Shown here: positions 52,082-61,486 of the stretch, in pieces
Layout: each line of letters starts with the position of its first letter
Numbering within the stretch: position 1 is the first letter of the stretch
Source of the DNA: SAR324 cluster bacterium
GTDB taxonomy: Bacteria; SAR324; XYD2-FULL-50-16
Direction of reading: 5' to 3'
NCBI GenBank assembly: GCA_028282885.1
Contig: JANQGX010000004.1
Location: forward strand, 1 to 64,000
Length of the DNA: 64,000 nucleotides
Translations under genes and position numbers: made by a program
Notes under the pieces: model-generated
Told to the model about the DNA's origin: nothing
Seen by the model: the letters and a program-made list of their open reading frames with translations, nothing else
Databases searched by the model: none

Positions 52082-52540
52082 TCAGATGGGACCAACCCTT
52101 TTTTTCAGGATGGGGGAGGACAGCACAATAGAGGTCTTGGTTTCTCCGAATTCACTCAATCTGGCTACCAAGCTGTCCAATTGCGAGATAGAACGGGCAA
52201 CGACCCTCAGGATTAGGGACTCAACTCCACTGATATGATGACATTCGATGATTTCGTTCTCCTTTTCTGCAAAAGAGTAGATTTTTTGATATCTTTCCGG
52301 CTGTGTTGTCAGACTGATGAAGGCTGTAATTTCATGACCATAAATCACCGGGTTGATATCTGCGTGGTATCCGTTGATGATCCCCGTTTCTTCCATCTTG
52401 TAGACCCGTTCCGCGACAGCCGGTGACGACAGGCCAACCCGTCTGCCGATTTCACTGAAGGTGGATCGTGCATTTTTCTGGAGTTCACAAAGAATCTTCA
52501 CGCCCATTTCATCGATTGCTTTGTCGAATTTATCGTCCAT
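52082..52540 (-). CDS. Lrp/AsnC-family transcription regulator
   Basis: 152 residues: an N-terminal winged helix (ILCELQKNARSTFSEIGRRVGLSSPAVAERVYKM in pieces) and a C-terminal RAM ligand-binding domain (ITAFISLTTQPERYQKIYSF, ECHHISGVESLILRV). These proteins sense amino acids and often control a divergent exporter. A LysE-family exporter starts 207 bases away on the other strand, a common Lrp/LysE pairing. Confidence 0.9.
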   Translation of the reverse strand: MDDKFDKAIDEMGVKILCELQKNARSTFSEIGRRVGLSSPAVAERVYKMEETGIINGYHADINPVIYGHEITAFISLTTQPERYQKIYSFAEKENEIIECHHISGVESLILRVVARSISQLDSLVARLSEFGETKTSIVLSSPILKKRVGPI

Positions 52541-52747
52541 TGTGCATTTTTCCTTTAAATATTAAGGGAAAACATCAATTTACCTTGGATCGGCCATTCT
52601 CTCACTTTATGATTTCAGATATTATGATGATCACTAATGCGGCTTAACCGGGTGTAGCTGAGGATATGGGGAATGTATCATGAAGAAGTTAAGAATCACA
52701 GTACCGACTCAAAAAACATCTGATAATTCAATATTTATAGATAGTTA

Positions 52748-53374
52748 ATGAAAGCTCTAGGCAATGGTATGCTTACCGGACTGCTTCTGCAACTGGCCGT
52801 GGGTCCGGTTTTCTTTTATATTATGGGTATCACTATCGATAGCAACTACCTGAACGGGCTGGCAGCCATCATTGCCGTTACGCTTGCTGACTATATTTAC
52901 ATTGTTTTGTCACTGGTCGGTCTGGGTCGGTTGCTTCAGAAAGGGAGAATCAGAACCGCTTTCGGGCTGGTGGGATCGGTAGTCCTGGTGTTGTTCGGAT
53001 TGATGGTTCTCTATAAAGGTCTGGCGTTTATCGATGCTACTGATCAAACGGGGGTGATTAATTGGACTCCTCTCAACAGTTTCACCAGCGCTTTCATCCT
53101 CACTATTTCCAGCCCCCTGACCATCGTATTCTGGAGCAGTGTTTTCTCTGCCAAAGCAATTGAGATGGATTACAAAAGAAAGGAGCTGATCATTTTCGGG
53201 TTCGGAACAGGTCTATCCACTTTGTTCTTCATGTCCTCAACCATGGCTGTTTTATCTCTTTTGAAATCGGATATTCCCACCCTGGCGATTCAGATTCTCA
53301 ACTGTCTGGTCGGCCTGGTTTTGATCTACTACGGTATCTCAAGAACGGTCAAAACTCTGAGAGGACCATTTTAA
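52748..53374 (+). CDS. LysE/RhtB-family amino acid exporter
   Basis: 208 residues with six membrane segments. The N-terminal signature reads GLLLQLAVGPVFFYIMG, in place of the family's GPN. IAVTLADYIYIVLSLVGLG and the SSPLTIVFWSSVFSA segment (family NPK/NPxA region) follow. It exports amino acids or related compounds across the inner membrane and is divergent from the Lrp-type regulator. No strong ribosome site precedes the ATG. Confidence 0.88.
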   Translation: MKALGNGMLTGLLLQLAVGPVFFYIMGITIDSNYLNGLAAIIAVTLADYIYIVLSLVGLGRLLQKGRIRTAFGLVGSVVLVLFGLMVLYKGLAFIDATDQTGVINWTPLNSFTSAFILTISSPLTIVFWSSVFSAKAIEMDYKRKELIIFGFGTGLSTLFFMSSTMAVLSLLKSDIPTLAIQILNCLVGLVLIYYGISRTVKTLRGPF

Positions 53375-53507
53375 CCACATTGAGAGACATCGCACTTGAT
53401 TGCCGTAATATTTGGTTGACAAGTTTGATGTTTCGCTTACCCTCGCCACTTGTTTCCGATTTTTGCCTTGAGCTTGAATCATCACCTTTTGAATGCCCCG
53501 GGTCAGT

Positions 53508-54734
53508 TCATTTTGCTATATTGGTCTGGTTTTTCCTTATTTGGAAGGTGACGTCCTGGTTAACACTTTCAAGCGCGCTCAGGGAATTATCGACGCTGAG
53601 AACATCAAATTTTTTTGCTGCTGTTTTCAACTCCTGACCGATGTCTTTCAACATGTCGAACTCGTGTTTGTTACCGGCTTCTATAACGGTATCTCCCAAT
53701 TTATTGATAATCGCCATTCTTTTGATCTTTCTCTGTTCCTCCAGAACCGGCATCACATCGCGATCAAGCAATACTCCGAGGGTTTCAATATCCTGGATTT
53801 CCTCAATATCCACCTGATCAGAATTCGACGGATCAGTTTCCTCAGTCACTTTCCTGGTCTGGTTTAAATCCTCTTCAGTTTCTTTCTGGCGAGTCACATC
53901 GTGCAAAATCACCACGGTTCCCCTGAACTTTTCACCGGGATCCAGCATCTTATGCATGCTGATCAAAAAACAGGAGGCAGCATTATCGTGGTTCGGGGTA
54001 ATTTCAAATGAATCCTGATGACCATCGCCGGAGATAAATTCTTCCAGGGGAGAATTCAACCAGGAGGGAAGCTTGAGCTCAGTCTCTTCCCAACTGCAAC
54101 AAGTCTTCCCCGGCAGTATCGATACTCCCAGCAATCGACCGGCAGCACTGTTCAGGTATACCACCATATTGTCCGGATTCAGTAACAATACCGGATTATA
54201 GTCGCTTTCAACAATCGTCAGGATTTTGTTTGTCTCATTGGTCATGCGACGATTGGTTTCCTTCAATTCCGTTTGAATCGCTTCTCCTGTCACGGATGTC
54301 CAGGCTGTTACAACACCAATTTCTATCCGATTAAAAACACGGGTTACAAACCCGACACACTTCTCTTTATAGTCTTTTTCAAAATCCGCTTCATTCAGCA
54401 GATCCAAAAAGGTCTGAAGGTAGTATTTATACAGCCCCAGAAAATGACTCAGTTCAACACCTCTTTCCCTTTGCCGTTTGGCTTCCGGTATAGCGAAGGC
54501 AGATATTGGATCTTTGGTATAATCTTCATCGGGATTCGGTCCCGGAACAACTTCATAGATTTCCGTGGCTTTAATGATTGCCTTGGACAGCTCCTGAACA
54601 GAGATCCGCCAGGCTTCGATCAATGATGAAGGGTAGATAGTATATCCCTGCTTTTTTGCATACATCAACACCCGCTCCATCAACCACGCTTCGCTCTTTT
54701 GGAGTATATCCACCAACAGTTTGAACCGATCCAT
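53508..54734 (-). CDS. PAS-domain sensor protein without kinase output
   Basis: 408 residues. The first ~160 are helical, like the RsbRD-type N-terminal sensor found before PAS domains (LLVDILQKSEAWLMERVLMY, YKYYLQTFLDLL). Residues about 175-295 form a PAS domain (ILTIVESDYNPVLLLNPDNM, VVILHDVTRQKETEEDL). The last ~110 are helical (IKRMAIINKLGDTVIEAGNK) and could be a degenerate HPt or four-helix module, but no phosphoacceptor His context, HATPase or GGDEF domain is visible. It is isolated from partner genes. Confidence 0.7.
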   Translation of the reverse strand: MDRFKLLVDILQKSEAWLMERVLMYAKKQGYTIYPSSLIEAWRISVQELSKAIIKATEIYEVVPGPNPDEDYTKDPISAFAIPEAKRQRERGVELSHFLGLYKYYLQTFLDLLNEADFEKDYKEKCVGFVTRVFNRIEIGVVTAWTSVTGEAIQTELKETNRRMTNETNKILTIVESDYNPVLLLNPDNMVVYLNSAAGRLLGVSILPGKTCCSWEETELKLPSWLNSPLEEFISGDGHQDSFEITPNHDNAASCFLISMHKMLDPGEKFRGTVVILHDVTRQKETEEDLNQTRKVTEETDPSNSDQVDIEEIQDIETLGVLLDRDVMPVLEEQRKIKRMAIINKLGDTVIEAGNKHEFDMLKDIGQELKTAAKKFDVLSVDNSLSALESVNQDVTFQIRKNQTNIAK

Positions 54735-55120
54735 CTTGTACCTGTGTCTGTCTGTTTTATCCCCTATCCTTCCATATGCAGGTATCTATATCCAAATCCT
54801 ATCGAAATTTTCCCTTTTAATATACGGTATCCTGCACCGCTTTACAACAATTGGAAAAACTGTGTAACAGGCCAACTTGAAGCTGAAACACAAATCAGTT
54901 CCTGCCTTTGACTCATGTGCCTACTTTAAAGACCCAACCGAGTCTTGACTTCCGATGGATCAAGAGAAGGTTAATTCGTTTTTAAAGGCAATAGATTTCC
55001 AATGATGTGAGTAATTCAGACAGGTTTCAGATGGACCGTCTGTTGATTCGGGCTGTTAAACGAAATTTAAAACATGTAGGTCAAACTTTACTTCCCGTGG
55101 GATAAAATGGGGTTGAAGGT
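54735..55120. other. Intergenic region, nothing recognised
   Basis: About 385 bases upstream of the PAS gene and at the 3' end of the TetR gene. No gene, clear hairpin or operator seen. Confidence 0.5.
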
Positions 55121-55738
55121 TTATTTTCCCCGATTGGCGATCCCTGAAAAAATCAGTTCACAAAGGTCATCGGTGAGAACATCAGGTTCAATCTCCCTTC
55201 CAAACACCACACGGGTGAGGCAGATATGTTCGATTCCTCCCAGGATTCCCTGTCGGATCATTTTTGCAGGTATGTCGCTCCGGATTTCGCCATTCTCCAT
55301 CCCCTCCTCCACGATGTCGAGAATCATATCAGCATACTTCTTCACGAATTTATGGGTCTCGCTGGCGTAGTAATCCTGGTGATTACGAACCTCTATGAGA
55401 AGAATTCTGGCAAATACGCGATTGGAAGAATAGGTATGAAAATGAACCCAGATCAGTTTTCTGAGTTTATTAAGTGAACCCTTGATTCCCTTTAAATCCA
55501 ATCCGAAACGCACCATGTACTCCTCCAGATATTCTCTCAAGACCTGGTGAAGTAAATCTCTTTTGTCATTAAAATACTTATATATCAACGCCTCCGTGAC
55601 ACCTGCAGTTTTGGCAATCTCTGCTGTGGTGATTGCCCCAAATTCTTTAGTCTCCAGCAAACTCCTCAGAGAATCCATAATTTTTAACTTACCGGCCGGA
55701 GGTGTTTTTTTTCTTTTTTGCAGGTTGTTTTCGTTCAT
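55121..55738 (-). CDS. TetR-family regulator
   Basis: About 205 residues from the ATG at 55738 (MNENNLQKRKK); the track's 55795 start is a GTG with no support. The HTH is FGAITTAEIAKTAGVTEALIYKYFNDK. The C-terminal ligand domain ends LTDDLCELIFSGIANRGK. It is divergent from the FabK/CrtI-like/reductase operon and probably controls it through the two inverted repeats at 56093-56127. The ligand is likely hydrophobic (fatty acyl or polyene), which is inference from the operon. Confidence 0.88.
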   Translation of the reverse strand: MNENNLQKRKKTPPAGKLKIMDSLRSLLETKEFGAITTAEIAKTAGVTEALIYKYFNDKRDLLHQVLREYLEEYMVRFGLDLKGIKGSLNKLRKLIWVHFHTYSSNRVFARILLIEVRNHQDYYASETHKFVKKYADMILDIVEEGMENGEIRSDIPAKMIRQGILGGIEHICLTRVVFGREIEPDVLTDDLCELIFSGIANRGK

Positions 55739-56074
55739 AGGAGTATAATTCCGGTTACTCGATTCAGAACAGGCGATATCATGACAATCAATCACTAGAC
55801 CATCTTCCTCAATCCAAGGATTAGCAACATTAATCTTCGATCCGGGAAATGATATCTTCCTGTTTACCCTAGTGTAAAACTAAACCATCTCACCAGGGAT
55901 GTATAGTAACAGCGTCAAGAAAAATCGGATCTCATCAGACAAAATTCCAAAAACCAATACCCGTGTATGAAACAGTGTTTTGATTTAGTTTAGGTTATTA
56001 AAACTCACTTGATCTTTTTTTATTACATTATATTGTAATTATGTTGTTTTCAGCATCATATATCTCATAATTAC

Positions 56075-56127
56075 TTGACGGGTTTCTAAATTGTTAGTAA
56101 TGCTAACCTGACAGGTAAGATCTGTCA
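56075..56127 (+). promoter_or_regulatory. Promoter with two inverted repeats before the FabK-like operon
   Basis: A TTGACG -35-like hexamer (56075-56080) is followed 17 bases later by TAATGC. GTTAG-taatg-CTAAC (56093-56107) covers that -10 and TGACAG-N7-CTGTCA (56109-56127) follows immediately. The arrangement suits repression by the neighbouring TetR. Distances: about 200 bases to the operon start. Confidence 0.45.
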
Positions 56128-56327
56128 ATTAATGTCGACCGTGCTGCACCATATACAAATCCCTTACTTGAACCGGGATGAGGTTGTTCCGGATCTCCGA
56201 ATACGGAACACTGCTATCAATCCCGATGATCTGAAATATGATTCAATATGCTCAAATGGTCAGGTCCGGGTGATCAGCATGGTTATACTCTGGCTTTTTA
56301 CCCCTTATGGAAAAGGAGAGGCGGAAA

Positions 56328-57308
56328 ATGACAAGGGAATTCAAAACAAAAATCACCCAAATGCTCGGAACCCGCTACCCCATACTCTGTGGTGGCATGC
56401 AGTGGGTCAGTCGAGCGGAGTTTGTCGCAAATGTCTGCAATACCGGTGCAATCGGCTTTATTACGGCAGAAACGTTTGAATCAGCGGAAGACCTGAGAAA
56501 TGAAATCAGAAAAATACGAACACTGACAGACCAGCCCTTTGGGGTAAATATCTCCATGCTTCCCGAACTGCCAATGACTGACAGAACCCTGGAATTCTGC
56601 CATGTCATCTGCGAAGAGGGTGTGAAATTCGTGGAAACGGCAGGGGCGAGCCCGCATAAAATTCTACCGATTCTCAAAAAAGAAAACATTAAAATCATCC
56701 ATAAACTGACCAGCATCCGGCATGCCCTCAAAGCCCAGTCCCTGGGTGTTGATGCAGTTACTATTCTCGGGTACGGATCAGGTGGTCATGTGGGCATGGG
56801 CAATGTGGCGCTTTTTATTCTGCTGCCCCTTGCTGTTAAAACACTTGATATTCCGGTCATTGCGGGAGGTAGTGTTGCAACGGGCTCCGGCTTCTTAGGG
56901 GCTTTGTCCATGGGAGCCGAAGGTGTGCTGATGGGCACTGCGTTTTTCGCTTCAGAAGAGTCTCCCATCCATCCTAATTTCAAACAGAAACTGTTGCATG
57001 CCAAGGAGACCGATACAGAGCTGGTGATGGAATCGATATTCAATCCCTTGAGGGTAGTAAAGAACGAACTTTCGGCCAAGGTTCTGGAAATGGAAGCTGG
57101 CGGGGCAACCCTGGAAGACATCATCAATCAACTTGCCGGCGGCAAGGGCAAACTGGCCTATGACAATGGTAACACCGAGATCAGCCCCATTGCCGGCGGA
57201 CAGGTTGTCGGCCTGATCGACGAGATCAAGCCTGTTCAACAGATAGTTGATGATATTATCAGGGATGCCAGTGACCTGATGGATCGCCTGGAACAGATCA
57301 CCGGTTAA
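56328..57308 (+). CDS. FMN-dependent FabK / nitronate monooxygenase family enzyme
   Basis: 326 residues from ATG 56328, chosen over 56307 because GGAGAGG sits about 7 bases ahead. TIM-barrel: YPILCGGMQWVSRAEFVA, GFITAETF, FGVNISML, FVETAGASPHKI, VTILGYGSGGHVGMG (the family's GxEAGGHxG is GYGSGGHVG here), VIAGGSVATGSGFLGAL and GAEGVLMGTAFFASEESP. The family includes FabK enoyl-ACP reductase and nitronate monooxygenases; the missing Glu-Ala and the operon partners do not fit standard NMO well. It may reduce conjugated enoyl substrates. It is first of three linked genes. Confidence 0.8.
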   Translation: MTREFKTKITQMLGTRYPILCGGMQWVSRAEFVANVCNTGAIGFITAETFESAEDLRNEIRKIRTLTDQPFGVNISMLPELPMTDRTLEFCHVICEEGVKFVETAGASPHKILPILKKENIKIIHKLTSIRHALKAQSLGVDAVTILGYGSGGHVGMGNVALFILLPLAVKTLDIPVIAGGSVATGSGFLGALSMGAEGVLMGTAFFASEESPIHPNFKQKLLHAKETDTELVMESIFNPLRVVKNELSAKVLEMEAGGATLEDIINQLAGGKGKLAYDNGNTEISPIAGGQVVGLIDEIKPVQQIVDDIIRDASDLMDRLEQITG

Positions 57309-57391
57309 TTAAACTTATAGGGGAGTACCAAAGGGATAAAAGCCAGGGGATTTCCCCGGCTTCCTTTTGGGAATTCATCGAGGAACAAACC

Positions 57392-58906
57392 ATGACTGAT
57401 TATGATGCGATTGTAATAGGTGCAGGAAACGGAGGTTTGACAGCCGCCGCTTCGTTAGCAAAGGCAGGCGCCTCCGTACTTCTTCTGGAGAGACATAACA
57501 TACCGGGAGGTGCAGCGACCAGTTTCTGCAGGGGAAGATTTGAATTCGAAGTGGCTCTCCATCAATTGAGCGGAATCGGATCATCCGAATATCCCGGCCC
57601 CCTGAGAGGTCTGTTGGACCGGATTGGGGTTATGGACAAACTCGAGTTTGTCGAAATGGATGACCTCTACAGAATCGTTGTTCAATCGGAAAACTTCGAC
57701 CTCACCCTGAGACCGGATATCAAGGAGGTAGTTAGGGAGTTACAGTTGCGGTTTCCGTCTGAAAAGGAAGCTATTGCCGACTTCTTTAATTTCGTTTATC
57801 GCTTCTTCTCGGAGGTTATCGGGGTGTATTACATGCAGGATCCGGAAACCAGCCCTGAGAAATACCCGCTTTACTTTAAATATGCCCTTAAAAGCACGCA
57901 ACAGGTTCTGGACGAGTTTTTCAAAGAACCCCTGCTAAAAACGGCTGTTTCTCCCTACTGGACCTATATCGGCCTTCCCCCGAAGAAAATGAACTTCAGC
58001 GACATGGCAGCGATGTTTTTTGGTTTTTGTGAGTTCAAGCCCTACCACCTGAAGGGAGGCTCCATGGCACTTTCATCGGCATTAGCTGAGGTTGTCACCG
58101 AAAACGGAGGGACGATTCAGTATAATTGCGGAGCCAGGAAAATCATAATCGAAGAAGGTCGTGTTCGCGGGGTTGTCACCGATATGGGTGAAGAGATCAC
58201 CTGTCGTTATATCGTTTCCAATGCTTCCAAAATCACCACCTATGTCGATTTAATCGGCTCGGAGCACATCCCGGAGTCGACCATGAAAGAGCTGAAGCAA
58301 AGTCGTATATCCCAAGCCGGATTTATACTTTATATGGGACTGGACTGTGAACCCGAAACTGTGGGGATTACAGAGTCCACCAATTTTCTCATGGGAAATA
58401 CCGATGAGGATGCAGCTTTCGAGAGGATGAAAGAGCTTGACATTAGTTCACAGGATGCCCTGGTTCTAAGTTGTTATGATTTGAGAGACAAGGAGTTTTC
58501 TCCGGAAGGCGCCAGCCAGGTGGCATTGGTCACTCTGAAATACGGACAGCCCTGGTTGAAGATCCCCCCGGATGAGTATTATGACACAAAATTCAAATGT
58601 GCGGATCAGATGCTGAAAGTCATTGAACCGCTCTATCCTGACTTGCGAAAACACATTGAAGAGATTGAGGTTGCCACCCCCATCACTTGTATGCGCTATC
58701 TTGGTCATCCGACAGGAGCCATTTACGGATTCGAGCATCATATCAAAGACTCCGATCACTTTATTGCCAATAGGTCTGAAATTAAGGGACTGTACGGTGC
58801 GGGAGGATGGGTCGGGCTTTGTGGTTTTCAACCCACGCTTGAATCAGGCGTTAAGGCGGCTCGCAGCATTAAAAGGGAAATCAAAAAGGCAGAGGAGGTT
58901 GCATGA
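57392..58906 (+). CDS. CrtI/CrtO-like FAD oxidoreductase
   Basis: 504 residues of the phytoene desaturase / carotenoid ketolase / retinol saturase group. FAD motif AIVIGAGNGGLTAAASLA, then LERHNIPGGAATSF and FEVALHQLSGIG; the C-terminal GLYGAGGWVGLCGFQPTLESG closes the FAD site. There are no carotenoid genes in the window. Its stop overlaps the start of the electron-supply protein (ATGA), so the latter likely serves this enzyme or the FabK-like one. It is distinct from the polyene cluster's CrtI-like gene at 37082, with only family-level likeness. Confidence 0.87.
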   Translation: MTDYDAIVIGAGNGGLTAAASLAKAGASVLLLERHNIPGGAATSFCRGRFEFEVALHQLSGIGSSEYPGPLRGLLDRIGVMDKLEFVEMDDLYRIVVQSENFDLTLRPDIKEVVRELQLRFPSEKEAIADFFNFVYRFFSEVIGVYYMQDPETSPEKYPLYFKYALKSTQQVLDEFFKEPLLKTAVSPYWTYIGLPPKKMNFSDMAAMFFGFCEFKPYHLKGGSMALSSALAEVVTENGGTIQYNCGARKIIIEEGRVRGVVTDMGEEITCRYIVSNASKITTYVDLIGSEHIPESTMKELKQSRISQAGFILYMGLDCEPETVGITESTNFLMGNTDEDAAFERMKELDISSQDALVLSCYDLRDKEFSPEGASQVALVTLKYGQPWLKIPPDEYYDTKFKCADQMLKVIEPLYPDLRKHIEEIEVATPITCMRYLGHPTGAIYGFEHHIKDSDHFIANRSEIKGLYGAGGWVGLCGFQPTLESGVKAARSIKREIKKAEEVA

Positions 58907-60060
58907 AACGGGAATTGATGGAGCAATTGGAAGGCTACGCGGATGTCACTGCCGAAATTGAGAACAGTCTCAAATCCGGAACGGATTTTAACGAACATGA
59001 AGGGGAGGTTTTCCGTTATGTTAATGCCATTCACCCTTCCCTAGTTGAACTAAAGGTTGCAGAGATTATTGAAGAGACCCACGTCACCAAAACCTTGCGC
59101 CTTAAGCCGGTTGAAGGGATTCTCCCTCCATTTCAGGCAGGCCAGTACATCGCTCTTCACGTGGACACCGGAAAGATCAAAACGTCCAGACCTTACAGCA
59201 TCTCTTCGTCACCTACGGAGAAGTCTTATTGGGATATCACCGTTCAAAGAGTGGAGCAGGGTCTGGTCTCCAACTTCCTGCTGGATGAAATCACGCCCGG
59301 GAATCGGTTGTTCAGCTCCGGTCCCCAGGGCGTATTCTGTTACAACCCCCTGATACACGATGATACCATTGTGTGCCTTGCCGGCGGTAGCGGTGTGACA
59401 CCTTTTCTGAGCATGATCCGCAATACCATTGCCAGAGGACTGAATCAAAAGATTATTCTGCTCTACGGAGCGAAAGAGATTAGGGATGCTATCTTTTTTG
59501 AGGTGTTATCTGAGCTTTCTGTCGTAAATGAAAATATCGACTTCTTTCCGGTCTTCGAAAATCCACCCGAAGGCTTCAAAGGTCCTTCAGGTTATCTGAC
59601 TGCGGACATTATAACACGCCTGGCCGGCAACTTGAAAGATCGAACTCTTTTTGTATGCGGTCCCCAGGCAATGTACGATTTCATTCTGGAACAGCTATCA
59701 ACCTTGAATGTCCCCGGTCGAAAGATCCGCAGGGAGATGTACGGCGCGCCGGCTCAACCCTGGAATTGCGAAGGTTGGCCATCGGAGATATCAGGAGATG
59801 AGACGGTTACCATTAGAGTAAACGGTGAGAAAAGCTTCACCTCCAGATCCGGTATTTCCCTGATGAACGCAATGGAAAATAACGGTTTGCTGGTCCCGGC
59901 CGTATGTCGTTCCGGAGAATGTAGTATGTGCAGGGTAAAACTATTGGAGGGAAAGGTCTTTCAACCCAAGGGAACCCTGCTACGCAAATCGGACCGAATG
60001 TTCGGATTCATTCACTCCTGTGTTTCCTACCCCCTGACCGATTTGGAGATCAGAACCTAG
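58903..60060 (+). CDS. Flavin reductase with C-terminal 2Fe-2S ferredoxin domain
   Basis: 385 residues in three parts: a unique N-terminus of ~50, an FNR-type FAD/NAD(P) domain (SRPYSISSSP for FAD; CLAGGSGVTPFLSMI and FVCGPQAMYDF for NAD(P)), and a plant-type ferredoxin with CRSGECSMC (CX4CX2C) and a later HSCVSYP Cys. Such proteins pass electrons from NAD(P)H to oxygenases or reductases. Translationally coupled to the CrtI/CrtO-like gene. The terminator at 60083-60122 ends the operon. Confidence 0.9.
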   Translation: MKRELMEQLEGYADVTAEIENSLKSGTDFNEHEGEVFRYVNAIHPSLVELKVAEIIEETHVTKTLRLKPVEGILPPFQAGQYIALHVDTGKIKTSRPYSISSSPTEKSYWDITVQRVEQGLVSNFLLDEITPGNRLFSSGPQGVFCYNPLIHDDTIVCLAGGSGVTPFLSMIRNTIARGLNQKIILLYGAKEIRDAIFFEVLSELSVVNENIDFFPVFENPPEGFKGPSGYLTADIITRLAGNLKDRTLFVCGPQAMYDFILEQLSTLNVPGRKIRREMYGAPAQPWNCEGWPSEISGDETVTIRVNGEKSFTSRSGISLMNAMENNGLLVPAVCRSGECSMCRVKLLEGKVFQPKGTLLRKSDRMFGFIHSCVSYPLTDLEIRT

Positions 60061-60082
60061 CCTCTCTCAACAACAGTGACCA

Positions 60083-60122
60083 GGTGGGAGCGTGATCAAC
60101 GCTCCCTTGACCACCGTTTTTA
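60083..60122. terminator. Terminator between the reductase operon and the nitroreductase
   Basis: GGGAGCG and CGCTCCC form a perfect 7-bp stem around TGATCAA, with an outer GGT/ACC pairing, followed by CGTTTTT. Lies between convergent genes and serves the plus-strand operon at least. Confidence 0.75.
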
Positions 60123-60947
60123 TTCTCTCCAGTAAACTTTGGGATTTTTTCTTTCCGGTAGTCTGTGATAGCGAAATTTAGGATACCCCAGCATCATGGG
60201 GTAGTGACTTGCGTGACCTTCCGGCAGATCGATAAATTCCTGCAACGGCTGTGAATGAAGCAACGCCAATTGTGCAAGCCCGGCCCAACAGGTGCCCATC
60301 CCATTGGTGCTCGCAGCCAGTTCCAGGTAGGAAAGGGCTATTGTCAGATCCACCAAGCCGTTTCCTGCCTCACCCGGGGCGGATGCCACCACCAGCACCG
60401 GGGCTTCTCTCAGAATTACATCTATCCCGAAATCCCATCCGGCTACAATCATGGGAAAATATGATGGCATGGTATCCTTAATAGGACCATCCAGAACCTT
60501 TCTTAACCAATCGATAGTCAGTTCAGAAACCTTCCTCAAATCCTCTTTTTTGGTAAACACGGTCCATTCTACTTCCTGAGCATTGCTGCCGGTTGGAGCA
60601 TAGCGTGCGATTTCTATCAGTTCCTGAATGGCCTGCTTTTCAACGGGTTTGTTTTTGAACTTACGGGCGGAACGACGTGATCGCAGAAACTGGATTGCCT
60701 GTTGATGGTCAATGACGTTTTCTTTGATGATTGAGGGAGAGGATTCCAATGGCACGGAAGCGTGATCCAGCGCTCCCTGGGGACAAACAGCCACACAATG
60801 ACCACAGGCGATACAGAGATCATTTCCACCGGGGACCACAACCGGGCAGAGTTCTTCGCTCTCCTGGCTGATTATCACAACAGGGCACTCCTGGACACAA
60901 ATACCATCCTTCTTACACAAATCCTCGTTAATCCGGATCAGGCTCAT
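60120..60947 (-). CDS. Ferredoxin-nitroreductase fusion
   Basis: 275 residues. The N-terminal 70 hold two 4Fe-4S sites: CKKDGICVQECP and CIACGHCVAVCP. The nitroreductase domain (about 85-275) has FLRSRRSARKFKNKPV for FMN binding, ARYAPTGSNAQEVEW, and GMGTCWAGLAQLA with YPMMLGYPKFRYHRLPERK at the end. It probably reduces a small quinone- or nitro-like compound with electrons from the fused ferredoxin. Typical of anaerobes. It may be single-gene: a GNAT gene follows upstream at a short distance, in the same direction. Confidence 0.88.
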   Translation of the reverse strand: MSLIRINEDLCKKDGICVQECPVVIISQESEELCPVVVPGGNDLCIACGHCVAVCPQGALDHASVPLESSPSIIKENVIDHQQAIQFLRSRRSARKFKNKPVEKQAIQELIEIARYAPTGSNAQEVEWTVFTKKEDLRKVSELTIDWLRKVLDGPIKDTMPSYFPMIVAGWDFGIDVILREAPVLVVASAPGEAGNGLVDLTIALSYLELAASTNGMGTCWAGLAQLALLHSQPLQEFIDLPEGHASHYPMMLGYPKFRYHRLPERKNPKVYWRE

Positions 60948-61027
60948 AAAAGCTCCTCTTAACAGATTATCTGTTGTTTGGATTGATCGATTTCAGGCAA
61001 TCTCAATCCGTTTCCAACTCAGTCAAC

Positions 61028-61450
61028 CTAATCAATAAATTTCGATACGATGCTGATATCCTTACGGACAGACCAACCGACGGACTCCCAGAATTTGAGC
61101 CCGTTCTCGTTTTGATTAAAAATAAAAATATGGCACTTCAAAATTCCGGCATTTTTCAGACTCTTCAGACAGTTTTCCACCAATATCCTGCCAACTCCCT
61201 TTCTTCTCCGGTCCGGTAGAACCGCCAAGTGATGAATATAGCCTCTCCTACCATCGTGACCTGCCATAACGGCACCCAGCAATATCTTTTCAGATTCGAC
61301 TACGAAGCTCATGCCCGGGTTCCTTTCCAGGAAAAGGGCGATGTTTTCTCTTGAATCGGAATCGCCCAGTCCGATCCCTTCACACTGCTGCCAAAGTTCC
61401 AGGACCCGGTCATATAATGCCATGGTGAAGGGTAAAACTCTCAAGTTCAT
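61028..61450 (-). CDS. GNAT-family N-acetyltransferase
   Basis: 140 residues. HHLAVLPDRRRKGVGRILVENCL is the acetyl-CoA-binding motif A (RRRKGVG), with NQNENGLKFWESVGW as motif B. The ORF ends NFVxxISIVSKFID-like. It is separated by 36 bases from the DUF3795 gene upstream, so the two are probably co-transcribed. The acceptor is unknown. Confidence 0.85.
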   Translation of the reverse strand: MNLRVLPFTMALYDRVLELWQQCEGIGLGDSDSRENIALFLERNPGMSFVVESEKILLGAVMAGHDGRRGYIHHLAVLPDRRRKGVGRILVENCLKSLKNAGILKCHIFIFNQNENGLKFWESVGWSVRKDISIVSKFID

Positions 61451-61486
61451 TCGTTACAAATCCAATAAGTGGTGATTTGTTTCAAA

